This document shows, piece by piece, positions 42,575 to 52,806 of a stretch of DNA of 64,000 bases (position 1 is the first letter of the stretch; each line of letters starts with the position of its first letter). The position numbers and the translations under genes were made by a program. The stretch is taken from the NCBI GenBank assembly GCA_033557465.1, contig JAWIIG010000037.1, positions 2,604,001-2,668,000 on the forward strand, read 5' to 3'. Source of the stretch: Ichthyophis bannanicus (lineage: Eukaryota; Chordata; Amphibia; Gymnophiona; Ichthyophiidae). The notes under the pieces are model-generated. The model did no database searches. It was not told the DNA's origin and was given only the letters and a program-made list of their open reading frames with translations.

Positions 42575-44406
42575 TGGCGGAAGATCTGCTGGACCACCTC
42601 GGGGTTCAATTTCAACTCGTGCGGTAGCAGCTTGTCCGCCAGACAGTTGTCCTGCCCTGGCAGGTAAACCGCTTTGAGGAGGATGTCATGATCGACAGCC
42701 CAAGAGCACAGCCTCCGGGCTTCCCGACATAGAAGGAGGGAGCCCGTGCCCCCCTGTTTGTTCACGTAGAACATTGCAACCTGATTGTCCATCTGTACCA
42801 GTACGGACTGGCCGAACGTCAGGTGAGAGAAGGCCCGCAGAGCTAGGCGGATCGCCCGGAGCTCCAGGATGTTTATCTGCTGGGTGGCCTCCCAAGGCAT
42901 CCAAAGGCCCTGAGTGCATGTCCCTCGACAGTGCGCCCCCCATCCCAGGAGGGAGGCATCTGTCGTGAGCACCCGGGATGGTGGGGGAGACTGAAAAGGC
43001 ATGCCGAGCACTAGGTTGGGCAGGTGAAGCCACCAGTGCAGGGAAAAGACCAGACAGTCGGAAATCTGTATCAGGTCCGACAGCCTCCCTGTGGCCTGAC
43101 GCCACTGAGTACGAAGGCTCCACTGAGCAGGCCGCATATGTAGACAGGTGTTCAGAGTGACATGGACCGTGGAGGCCATGTGTCCGAGTAGCTGCAGGAA
43201 CTGTCTGGCCGAGGCCGGCGACCTGCCGCTGAACCTGCCGGCTAGAGCCGTGAGCCTGTTGGCCCTTTCCAGAGGCAAGAAGGCACGAGCCTGCCGAGTG
43301 TCCAGCCGTGCCCCTATGAACTCGAGGTCCTGGGAGGAGAGCAAAGGGGACTTCTCGAAGTTTATGACGAAGCCCAAGTGCTGAAGCAGGGCCACCGTAC
43401 GCTGGGTGGCTTGGGCGACCCCTGGAGCAGACGATGCCCGGATGAGCCAATCGTCCAGGTATGGGAAGATGAAGAGGCCCTGAAGCCTTAGGAAGGCAGC
43501 TACCACCGCCAGGCACTTCGTGAACACCCTGGGCGCGGAGGACAGGCCAAAGGGCAGTACCCGGTACTGATAATGATTCCCCGCCACCACAAACCTTAGG
43601 TATTGTCGGTGGTCCGGATGAATAAGGATGTGGGTATAAGCATCCTTTAGATCCAAGGAGCATAGCCAATCTCCCCGCTGAAGGTAGGGCAGCAGGGTTC
43701 CAAGGGTAAGCATCTTGAACTTTTCCCACTGCAGGAACTTGTTGAGGTTGCGTAGGTCTAGAATGGGCCTGAGGCCTCCTATTCTCTTTGGAACCAGGAA
43801 GTACCTCGAGTAAAACCCGTGGCCCCACAAGTGTTGGGGCACGGGCTCCACTGCCCGTTCCTGAAGCAGACTTTGCAGCTCCTGAAGGAGTAAGTCCCTG
43901 TGCAGAGGGGGTCTCGGAGGCTTCCCTGGGAAGTAGGGGGGAGGCACCTGGTGAAAATGCAGGAGGTAGCCCTCTCGAACTACCTGCAATACCCAGGCCT
44001 CGGATGTTATGGCTGACCACCTGTGAGCAAAGTGGGTCAGCCGACCCCCCGTACCGGACGAAGGCCCCTGAGGGGGAGGGGCTATGCTGGCATAGTCAAA
44101 AAATCCCGCCCTGCTGGGCCGGGGCCTGCGTGGCGGGTTTGGGGGCTTTCTGCTTCCGGGATCCGTTACCCTGTCCCCTAGGCCGCTGCCCCTGAAGGGG
44201 GGTTGTGGCCGGGTATTGTGGTTGGTGATGCGTATAAGCAAACACCTTCCTCGGGTAAAAAGGCTTTTTCCCCGAGCCCTTCTTCTTCTGTGAAGGGGTA
44301 GAGGACTTTCTAGAAAGGCGAGTCCTGGTGAGAGTCTCCGACTCGAGCTCCGCCGCCTTTTCGGCCATGGGTTTGCCGAAGAGGTTTTCACCTCTGCAAG
44401 GGACAT
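42196..44406 (-). CDS. DIRS-B reverse transcriptase / RNase H
   Basis: A 736-codon open frame without stops. The functional start probably lies near 44110, since the first 100 codons overlap the gag end and are low complexity. RT motifs: FLVPKRIGGLRPILDLRNLN, WLCSLDLKDAYTHI (first aspartate), LPFGLSSAPRVFTK and the YLDDWLI box (about 43440-43461). RNase H follows with TTDASLLGWG (D), INILELRAIRLAL (E), VQMDNQVAMFYV (D) and GQDNCLADKL (last D). The C-terminal DLFASPLNRQLPRF is the standard DIRS segment. It would copy the element RNA in the cytoplasm or nucleus; no methylase domain is seen. All catalytic residues are present. Confidence 0.9.
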   Translation of the reverse strand: MSLAEVKTSSANPWPKRRRSSSRRLSPGLAFLESPLPLHRRRRARGKSLFTRGRCLLIRITNHNTRPQPPFRGSGLGDRVTDPGSRKPPNPPRRPRPSRAGFFDYASIAPPPQGPSSGTGGRLTHFAHRWSAITSEAWVLQVVREGYLLHFHQVPPPYFPGKPPRPPLHRDLLLQELQSLLQERAVEPVPQHLWGHGFYSRYFLVPKRIGGLRPILDLRNLNKFLQWEKFKMLTLGTLLPYLQRGDWLCSLDLKDAYTHILIHPDHRQYLRFVVAGNHYQYRVLPFGLSSAPRVFTKCLAVVAAFLRLQGLFIFPYLDDWLIRASSAPGVAQATQRTVALLQHLGFVINFEKSPLLSSQDLEFIGARLDTRQARAFLPLERANRLTALAGRFSGRSPASARQFLQLLGHMASTVHVTLNTCLHMRPAQWSLRTQWRQATGRLSDLIQISDCLVFSLHWWLHLPNLVLGMPFQSPPPSRVLTTDASLLGWGAHCRGTCTQGLWMPWEATQQINILELRAIRLALRAFSHLTFGQSVLVQMDNQVAMFYVNKQGGTGSLLLCREARRLCSWAVDHDILLKAVYLPGQDNCLADKLLPHELKLNPEVVQQIFRQWGSPTVDLFASPLNRQLPRFCSWHPHPSREAPDAFLIPWSTGLLYAFPPTPLVAQTLFKVVQDRASVILVAPRWPRQPWFPLLLQLAVDTPLPLGFQPDLLTQDRGTLLHPNLRALHLTAWLLKG

Positions 44407-46011
44407 CGACCAACTTGTCCTGCACCCAGGGCTCGAGGTCGGTGGACTGAAGCCAAGCCTGGCGGCGAGCCCCGATGCCGGCTCCGGCTACTCGAGCCGA
44501 GGCCTCGAAGCCATCATAGGCCGCTCGAGAAATGAACTTCGAACACTCTCGAATCCCGGAGGAGAAGGCTTGGAACCGCTGCAGGGGTTCCTCGGAGAGA
44601 CCGGCAGAGAAACCCTGAAGTTCTTTCGCCAGGTCTCGGAGGTACATATCCATGTACAGCTGATATGTCTGGACCCGACAAGCAAGCATAGAGCCCTGGA
44701 AGCACTTCCTACCGAGGGCATCCAGGCTCCGGGCCTCCTTCCCCGGGGGCATTGAGGAGTGCATCTTTTGACTCTTAAGTCGATGCATGGCCGACTCCAC
44801 CACCATGGAGTGGTGTGGAAGTTGCGCCTTCTGGAACCCGGGGCTCTTGCGGACTCGATACATGGAATCGATCCGCTTGCTCAACACTGGCGTCGAGGCT
44901 GGGCTCTCCCACATGCGGAAGAGAAGCCGCTCCAGCATCGGGGGAACCGGTACAGTGAAGGCCTCCCTCGGGGGGAAGTCGTATTGGAGGGCCTCGAGCT
45001 CTTCGGCTCGGGGCTCCTCCTCCGGATCCGCAGGGAAGGCCAAAGCCTTGGCCATATCCCTCATGAAATCGGAGAACCGGGTATCCTCCGGGGGGGACCG
45101 CCTCCGAGGCTCCGACTCGGGCGAGTCGGAGGGGACGCACCGAGTCTGAAAAGAACCGGGTGACTCGTCCTCCTCCGTGTCGCAGCCCGACTCCTCCGAG
45201 GAGGAATCGAGCGGCTCCGTGCGGGCGGGGCTCGGGAACCTCCGCCCCGACGCCGAGGCCGGCGTCGAGGACCTCGGTCCCGAACGGGAAGCCGAGGGAG
45301 ACCTCGGTCGAGGATCGACTCGAGCTCGTATGGACTCGAGGATCGGCTCGGCCTCTGGGGTCGACTTGAGCGTCGACGTCCCGGTGGTCGGGGCAGATGC
45401 ACTGGCGAGGCCGGTGATCCATGCCCGCTGCTGGTCCATGAAGGCAGATATACTGCGCTCCAAGGTCGTCAGTCTGAGATCAAGCTCAGAGGACCCAGCA
45501 GCTGTCGACTCGGGCCCCGACGGCGTCGGGCCCGACGTCAGCTCATCCGTGGGGGAGTCCAGGAGGACTATATCACTCACGTGTCCAGGCGACTCCACTC
45601 CGAGACGAGGAATCTTCGAAGGCCTCTCCTCCTCCGAGGGCCCGGGTTGTCAGACCGGGCTAAGCGATCTGGCCCTAGAAGGACCAGGCTCGCCGCCCGG
45701 TTCCGCCCTCGCGGGCCGCTTCACCCGCCGGTGCTTCCGGCTGGGAGAGCCCCGTTCAGAAGAACTCCTACGATGCTCCGAACCGGAGCCACGAGGTGTA
45801 GAGGCCTCTGACGAGGTCCGCGCAGAGTCAGAGAAGATCCGTTCCCTCTGCGACTGCCGACTCCGCAGCGCCTTCGAGGACATCTTGCTGCACTGGCCGC
45901 AGCTCATAGGGTCATGCTCGGCCCCAAGGCAGCGGAGGCAGCAGTCATGCGTGTCAGTAAGAGACATGAGCCTGACACAGCGATCACACTTTTTAAAAAC
46001 GCTGGCAGCCA
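44096..46011 (-). pseudogene. DIRS-B gag (one in-frame stop)
   Basis: The likely start is MAASVFKKCDRC at 46011. The N-terminus has a cysteine/histidine cluster (CDRC, then HDCCLRCLGAEHD, then CGQC) that looks like a zinc-binding module. The same frame runs to 44096 with a single TGA at 45650-45652, a possible CGA-to-TGA change at a CpG. The middle is rich in serine, proline and arginine. The C-terminal half holds the conserved FMRDMAKALAF, LLFRMWESPASTP, RSLDALGRKCFQGSM and AYDGFEASARVA. The tail is basic and glutamine-rich. About 638 codons. It would form the RNA-binding particle protein. Motif names are from family knowledge. Confidence 0.8.
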
Positions 46012-46250
46012 TCGGGGGGAAAAGGGCCCCTGCAAGGTCGAAAGACCGCGCTGCCAGGGATGAAGGGAAAAGTGGCGGGAATGCCAGTTGGGAAAAAAAA
46101 AAAATGTAAACGGGCCCAATAGGATATCGAGGCCCGGCGGGAAGAGGAACACACGAACCAAGAATTTTGTTTTTAACAAAACAAATCAAAGAAATCAACT
46201 TTTCAGCGGCGTTAACAGACACGTCTGTAGGGCTCCGCGGAAAAAAGAAG

Positions 46251-46407
46251 ACTGAGCAAGATGGCATCCCTGGGCGGGAAGGGGACCGCGCATGCGTGCT
46301 GCAATTCCCAAAGGCTTTCTGCGAAAGCTGGGGAAATTGCTCCGCGAGGGCTCCGTCGGCGACGTCACCCATAAGTGAGGACTGACTTCCTGCTTGGTCC
46401 TGGAGAA
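46251..46407. repeat. DIRS-B right inverted terminal repeat
   Basis: Inverse of 40702-40884. It lies upstream of gag on the transcribed strand, so it should hold the promoter. Flanking sequence resumes at 46408 with 'tatatccaccttt'. Confidence 0.9.
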
Positions 46408-46501
46408 TATATCCACCTTTAACCTGCCCCCTTCTCATTCTACTAACCTCCTTTTACATAAGGTTTTTAAATCTTTTGGGCTTGATTCTGTCACGGATGT
46501 A

Positions 46502-46840
46502 GATCTCCTTTGTATGTCTGGGCTGAATAAGACATAAAAAGGAGATCATGATTCTGATCCCGCGGGGCACGTCTAGCCCCACGGGATCAGAATTGCGAAC
46601 AGGCATGTATGTGCAGGCCGGGACTGCGATTCAGCCCGGCCTGCACATACATGCTATGCCTGACTAACTCAGTCAGGGAATTTAAATGGAGCCGTGGCGA
46701 CATTGCGTCATGCTGCTATGGCACCATGGCTCCATTTAAAAGCCAAGATGACGGCCGCTTGCAAAAAGAGTTACTGTAACTCCCCACAGCCCGACCCCCA
46801 ATCTGGCCTCCTAAGGCCAGGGTCGGACTGTGGGGAATTA
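46502..46840. repeat. Five consecutive hairpins
   Basis: Stem pairs: 46502-46519/46530-46547, 46551-46567/46577-46593, 46603-46622/46635-46654, 46681-46697/46724-46740 and 46777-46797/46820-46840. Stems are 17-21 bp with few or no mismatches and loops of 8-26 bases. Overall base composition is G+C-rich. No coding frame. Possibly a MITE or part of a larger foldback element. Confidence 0.85.
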
Positions 46841-47755
46841 ACTCTGGCCCCCCCCAGCACCATCCATGCCCCAATGATGAAAACAAGCAATGTCCCAGGG
46901 GGTAGGATAACTTCCCCGGCCATTTCACCGGCCCTAGACGTATAGAGCTGACATTACCCACTGGCCGCCCACTGTCCACCCACTCTCTGCCCCTGGTCCA
47001 CCTCTTCCCTGCCCCAGACTAACTTTCCTGCACAACCGGTGGGGAAGTTAGTCGGGGCCTGCAGCCACCACAAATAGTGAAACGTCCATCCCCGCTATTC
47101 GTGGTTCAGAATGACTCCGATTTTGTTTATTGTGGTAATTGTCAACTTTTATTCAACTTGTTTCATTCCTCCTCCTCCCTGCAGTCTGCATGTTCCTTTA
47201 CCTCCCTCCCCCTCTCTATCCCCTCCCCAAACTCTCTCCCTCCCTTCCCGCCTCCCACTCCCTCCTGAGGGACTCTTTTGAGTAGTGCTCATCCTCCTAG
47301 ATCCCAGTGTCCCCCCCATCTTCTTCATATATATATCCCTTTCCTTATTCAGTTTTGATCTCTTCCCCCCTCCCCCTTATTTTAAAAGGGTATACACTTT
47401 CTATAATCACCCCTTTCTGCTAGAGCCTTTTTACCATTTTCAATCAAGTTACTTAAAATCTTTATATCAACCAACATTTTTCCCTTTTTTCATTTTTTGT
47501 TATGTCCCTCATAATTTCAATCAGATACTCCCTTTCTTAGTATCTTTAATACTTCCAGGATTGTCTTTCTTGTCTTATATCTGGTCTCCATATCTGACTT
47601 CATGTATGTCCCTCATTCAACATGGTATCATGTCCTTTCCTGGATTGACTATTGTGATGTTCTTGCTTCTTATCTTGCCGCTTTTCCTGTTTCTCTTGAT
47701 TTCTTTGATTATTCATAGTTCTTTTGCTGTTTCTTGCCTGCTCTCCAGCCGTCTG
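46841..47755. other. Pyrimidine-rich region between DIRS-B and L1-A ORF1
   Basis: A further short inverted repeat ('actaactttcc...ggaagttagt', about 47019-47064) lies here. 47160-47740 is T- and C-rich. On the minus strand, the part next to 47756 is A-rich spacer after L1-A ORF1, as expected for an L1 inter-ORF region. No endonuclease motif of ORF2 is recognised. Confidence 0.45.
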
Positions 47756-48101
47756 TTAGCCCATGGTTATCTCCAGCAATTCTGCCTCTGCCATTGCTTG
47801 TTTAGCTTCCCCCAAGTTTCTAACTCTCCATGTTTTAACTCCTTTATTGAAAAGTAACCCAAAGGGATATAGCCATCGATATTTTACTCCTTCTTGATGT
47901 AACAACCGCATAGCCGGGGCCATATCCCTTCTTCTCTGAAGTGTTCTTGCTGCTAAGTCCACATAAATCATCTAATCGTCACATTTTGGCTATTATGCTT
48001 TCTTTAATTTCATAGTCTTTAAGGCATATTATAATGTCTCTTGGTTTATTTGGTCGAATTGGGCCTAATGCCCTGTGTGCTCGGTCCATCTCTATTTTCT
48101 T
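47756..48101 (-). pseudogene. L1-A ORF1, C-terminal part
   Basis: The segment holds PNKPRDIIICLKDYEIKESI (about 48055-47998) and, after one frameshift, IYVDLAARTLQRRRDMAPAM with HQEGVKYRWLYPFGLLF. These match the RNA-recognition/C-terminal domain of L1 ORF1p (compare 'PRAIIVCFLRFQDKE' and 'GIRYRLVYPAKL' in known L1s). ORF1p trimers coat the LINE RNA. The stop is at 47756. Upstream coding continues at 54919 after L1-B. Confidence 0.75.
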
Positions 48102-48811
48102 TTCTTTTTTTTAATTTTTTTATTTATACATTTTTTCAATCAATATTACAAAGTAATAGAGATCAAGCAAACCATTAATCATGTAAAAGAATACAAAGCA
48201 CAAAGAAAAAGTACAAGCCCACATCATGGGAGAATGACACCTAGAATAAAGGAAAAAGAAAACACAATATACACTTAAGAAGCAAGAAACTATCCAACTA
48301 AATCCCCTTTTTATCTAGCTAACCAAACTTATATGAGCCCTAAAGCCCAATACAATCAACAGGATTTCAAAAACTCCTCCAATTGAAAGGGCTCATAAAA
48401 CACATACGAGACCTTCCCTACCGTAATCAAACACTTACAGGGAAATTAAAAAAAAAAAAGATGCACCAATTGCAAGAGCCCGAGGCTTCAGGGCTAAAAA
48501 CCCCTATGCCTGGACTGAATTTGCTTAGATACATCGGGAAAAATATTTATTTTCTACCCACAGAACAATTCATAATTTTTTTTTAGAAAAAAACAACTTC
48601 AATATTAAGGGGTATGTTTACTAAAACCCCGGTAAAATGATAGCCGCGGTAGTGTGTGTGTGCCATATAAGGAGTGGGCGTTCCGTCCTGAAAAAGAAAA
48701 GCCGGCATTTACATATGCGCTAAGGTGCGCGGCGCCCATGTGCGCCCCGCACCTTAGCGCATGAGATAGCTGAGCAGGAGGCATAAGTGGCGCGCTGAAG
48801 TGCAAGCAAAA

Positions 48812-49469
48812 GAGCAGAGCCACAGCACAATGGTTAAGACACTGACCAATGGTGCAGGGATCAGGGGTTCAATCCCCCACAGTGATCAATGGAGACTGCT
48901 GGCTAAGGCATTATTTTAGGAGCCATTTAAATGATGGGTGGCATAAGGCGGCGCGCTAATGTTTTAGGAGGCTTTTTAATATTGGGCGGCATAAGGCGGC
49001 GCGCTGATGTACAATAATAGGATCAGAACCACAGCACAATGGTTAAGACACTGATCAATGGTGCAGGGATCAGGGGTTCAATCCCCCAAAGTGCCCAATG
49101 AACAAGGCTGGCTGAGGCATAGCATATCATGGGGAAGATTGCTTTAGAAGGCATATTATTCATATTTTAATTATCACTACTAGCAAACGCACTCTCAAAG
49201 CGTGTTAATATAAGGCGCCCTATAAGGCACCTTTTAAAGTGCACTGTCAGCCAAGGCACCCTAGAATGCTGCTTATAGGGCGCTTTAGAGGGTGCTGTAT
49301 GAGGTACCGCAAGGTCAGTGTACTGTTTTTTTATGGCAGCACTGTGCAGTTTAAGGAATGAAAAGCATAAGTAGGTGCGCTGACAGGCAAGGAGGAGCAG
49401 CAGTGGAGCACAATGGTTAAGGCACTGACTGCTGATACAGGGGTCATGGGTTTGCTCCCCAGTGTGCCT
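48812..49469 (+). repeat. Three tRNA-like modules, forward, in copy 2
   Basis: Modules at about 48812-48884, 49021-49095 and 49400-49469 with the same A-box- and B-box-like blocks as in copy 1. One of the four copy-1 modules is missing here, which accounts for part of the length difference. Confidence 0.75.
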
Positions 49470-49870
49470 AATACATAAGGCTGGCTGTGGCATCAGCTTT
49501 GCATTGTAAATATTTTGTCCTGCAGCACTTTAATTTTATGTTATTAATTGCTGCCAGCAAACACGTCCTCACGTGCTGTAATTGAAGGTGCCGTATAAGG
49601 CACACTATAAGGCACTCCATAGGGCACATTATAAATTGCACTGTCCGCCACAGCACCCTAAAATGTCCCCTATAGGGCACCCTATAGGTTGCGTCACAGG
49701 ATAATGTATAGTGCATCTTATATGGCCGGGAACCATAAGGTGCCCTATAGAGCGCCCTATAAAGCACCCTCAGAGGCACCTTATGGGTACAGTACGCTGA
49801 GGGTGTTTTTGCTGGCATCAAAATATGTACATTAAAAAAAGACAATGTGTTGGACAACCCTATCAACTAA

Positions 49871-52466
49871 CCCCACTGGGGATTTGAACCTATGACCTCT
49901 GGCTTCAGAGGCAGTGCAGTAACCATTGGGCTACAGCTCTACAGCTGCTAGTAAGCCCCTGGCTGGCTGCAGAGAGCATGCATGTCACCACACAGACAGT
50001 CTGCTGTGGTCACCAGGATAGGGGTAGCCCACCCATACCCATGATGCACTGCACATGCAAATCAGCTGTCCACAGATTAACACAAGATGGGCAATGCACC
50101 CCCACAACACCTCGGCCTGGTAGAGGGAAGTGACCATGTGCACCCACACACCACCTCGGCCTGGTAGGGGGTACTGACCGTGTGTTTCACTGGCACAGAG
50201 TAGCTACACACCGTCACATCGTGCGGGTACTGTGCTCACCCTGAGGGTGCGGTGAGGCGCACAGGACCAGGTCCACAACACCTTCCATGACTGAAAGAGG
50301 CCATGCCGGAGGTCCAAAGCAGTGTTAATGTGTGAGATAGGTAGTTTCTGCACAAACACCTTGGATATCTCTGTCTGTTTCAGTCAGGTGTAGCCCCTAT
50401 GGACCCCTAGGTGGGCCATGTACCACCTCCACCTCCTCCTTCTCCAGGGTGGCAAACAGGGTCTCCTATCAATAGATCCACATTCTATCTCCTTGCAAAG
50501 GTGGCAGTAGAGGGGACCATCAACCCCAGTCCTGCTGAGGAACAGGCACCCCCACAGGGCAATCAATGCAGCTCTATACACATCCATAACACAATAGCAG
50601 ACAGACATTAGGCCTGGATATGGTGAGCTGCACCCCACCACTATCTGATATTCTCCTGCAGCAAGTCATCAGCCACTGCAACCTGCTCCATCAAGGCACA
50701 TACCAGCTGCAAACAGTGTGCTAACTAGTCCACAGTGCATGTGCCCAGTGGAGATGCATGCACCCAGAACTGGTATATCAGCATACACAGCAAGCAGATA
50801 AATCAGTGACTGGGCCCCAAAAGGAAACCCATATCTATCACATGAGCAAAATACTATATAGCACTATGGGGGTGCCTAGCCATGCTGTGGTCACTGCACA
50901 GTCAGGGTGAGAGTGATCTCTCAGCAGGACATACTGAGGTCACCCTGTCTGTGTAGGTGGTGGCCGGGCACTAAAATGTCCCAGTCAGTGCCTTATGCCC
51001 TGTGCAGATGCACCCTGGCCAGGCCACCCTGTCAGGCCTATACCCATAGTACCTTGCTCCTCATTATGCACATTGGCAGCCCAAAACTGGCAACATTGCT
51101 GGCAGTGTGGGCTGTGGAAGGTGTTTGCAGCCACCACACACTGGATAGACAGACAGCCACCCCCACACCTATGCCAGCATTGTGCTACTATAGAGGAGTC
51201 CAGCAGCCATACCCACCACACCAGTCCTGGGCACAGTACAGGCATGGATATGGTACGCAATACTGTTGGGGGTCACTCCCCAGGGTGGTAAACACTGTCA
51301 GAGACCAGACCTGCAGCGCACACCGCAGACATCACAATGATTGTTATGGTGGAGATCAATGAGCAAAATGTGCTTAACGTAGGAATTGATATCTGCCAGT
51401 TATCATGGGCAATGTTTGATAGCTGTGTACCATATACCCAGGTGTAGGGTGGCAGTGCTAAGGTATGCAACTGCTAGTATTGGGAGATACAGGCAGGGCC
51501 CAATATCCTGCCTCTCCATGAGGCATTGGCCAATGGGGGCCTGTGGGGGTGTGTGGGGGTGTGTCTGGCCCTGTTGGCTGCTGCTGTACGGCAGAGTGTC
51601 CCAACTCCAGTCCTGGTGTTCCAACCACTGTTCGGGTTTTCATGCTGTCCCTCATGCATATGCATGAGCTACATCAGCATACCATGGGGGTGGTGCATAG
51701 ATATGCAGCACAGGCATCTTTATTAGAGGCAGCATGGATCCTGAATGGTGTGGGGCCCTCCAGGACTGCATTTGGGAGACTCTGCTCTAGGTAATGCGGC
51801 TGTTTATGGTGTCTGTGTTTGGTGTGGTAAAATATAGGCGTATGAACCATGCGTATGTTCTCAGCAATAAAGGTTTGTCCTTACTATCACGGTTTAGTTG
51901 TAGGAAAAATATGTGGACTGGATTGGCAGCAGCCCCAGCTGGGCTTTGAACCTGTGATTTTCTGTTCCTGCACACACCGTCTGTGTGCACTGCACCACTG
52001 TGTTGCCACAGATATGCTGTGTTCCCTGGGGAGTCCATGACTGTACATCCGACAGAGCCTGTCTGTAGCGGTGGACGGTGCCAGCCTGCACAGGCCTAGG
52101 CCACTGTCTGCTGTGGTTTGCAGCCACTGCCCACTCCACCACCTGTACCCTTCCGCCAACATGCAGACATGTCCCTATCTGGGAAAAGCATATGACCTGA
52201 TTGAGTTGTAGCACTCCAGGACTGAATTTGGGGGACTCGGATGTAGGTAATGCCCATTGTTATGGTTTGTGTGCGGTGTAGGGTAAAATATAGGTGTTGG
52301 AACCATGGTTATGTTCTCTGCAATAAAGGAGTGTCTGTACTATCACTGTTTAGTGGTGGGTAAAACTATGGGGACTGGGTTGGCAGGAGCCCCAGCTGGG
52401 ATTTGAACCTGTGACCCTCTGGTCCTACAGGCACTGGCTGTGTCTGCTGCACCACACTGTGGCCAC
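49871..52466 (-). repeat. Three tRNA-like modules, reverse, in copy 2
   Basis: Modules at about 49871-49941, 51931-52008 and 52391-52466, at the same relative places as in copy 1, each with GATTTGAACC or GGCTTTGAACC at the B-box position on the plus strand. Confidence 0.7.
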
Positions 52467-52623
52467 AGAGACAGTGCAGTCTCTGGAGATAGGAAACCTG
52501 GCCGCACGAGTCAGACACCCTGCTCTGCACAATTTTACTGTGGGCTCGTTTACCTTGTATGGGGACAAAGGTGAAAATAAACCTCAATAATGCCCTCCAA
52601 AAAAGGGGAAAAAAAACAAAACC

Positions 52624-52806
52624 AAGCTGCGCAACAGTGATATCAATGGGCAACCTGAAAAACACTCCCAGGAAAGCTCCATTACAATGCAGTGCTTTTG
52701 CAAGAGTCTACGGAGCGTAGACCCTTCCAAAAATCATTTCTTTTTTTTGGAGCTTTCCTGGGAGTGTTTTTTGTGCTTGCCCATTAATATCACTGTTGCC
52801 CAGCTG
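52624..52806. repeat. Long hairpin near the right end of copy 2
   Basis: The segment 'caacagtgatatcaatgggca...aacactcccaggaaagctcc' (52632-52683) is inverted at 52749-52803 ('ggagctttcctgggagtgtt...gcccattaatatcactgttg'). The apex holds a small perfect hairpin, GTCTACGGAGCGTAGAC (about 52707-52723). Copy 1 has lost the right stem. Confidence 0.9.

Larger units (their letters stand above)
40702..46407 (-). mobile_element. DIRS retroelement, nearly intact (DIRS-B)
   Basis: The 5.7-kb element has inverted terminal repeats 40702-40884 and 46251-46407. An internal complementary region at 40966-41066 equals the complement of the left end joined to that of the right end, so both borders can be set within a few bases. 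gag, RT/RNase H and tyrosine recombinase are in the usual order on the minus strand with overlapping frames. I see only one in-frame stop (gag) and one frameshift (recombinase), so it is young. No target duplication is apparent, as usual for DIRS. Confidence 0.92.

Noticed and set aside
47285..47857. 190-codon hydrophobic frame on the plus strand
   Set aside because: It is the T- and C-rich complement of an A-rich L1 spacer and of the ORF1 C-terminus, and shows no membrane-protein family pattern.
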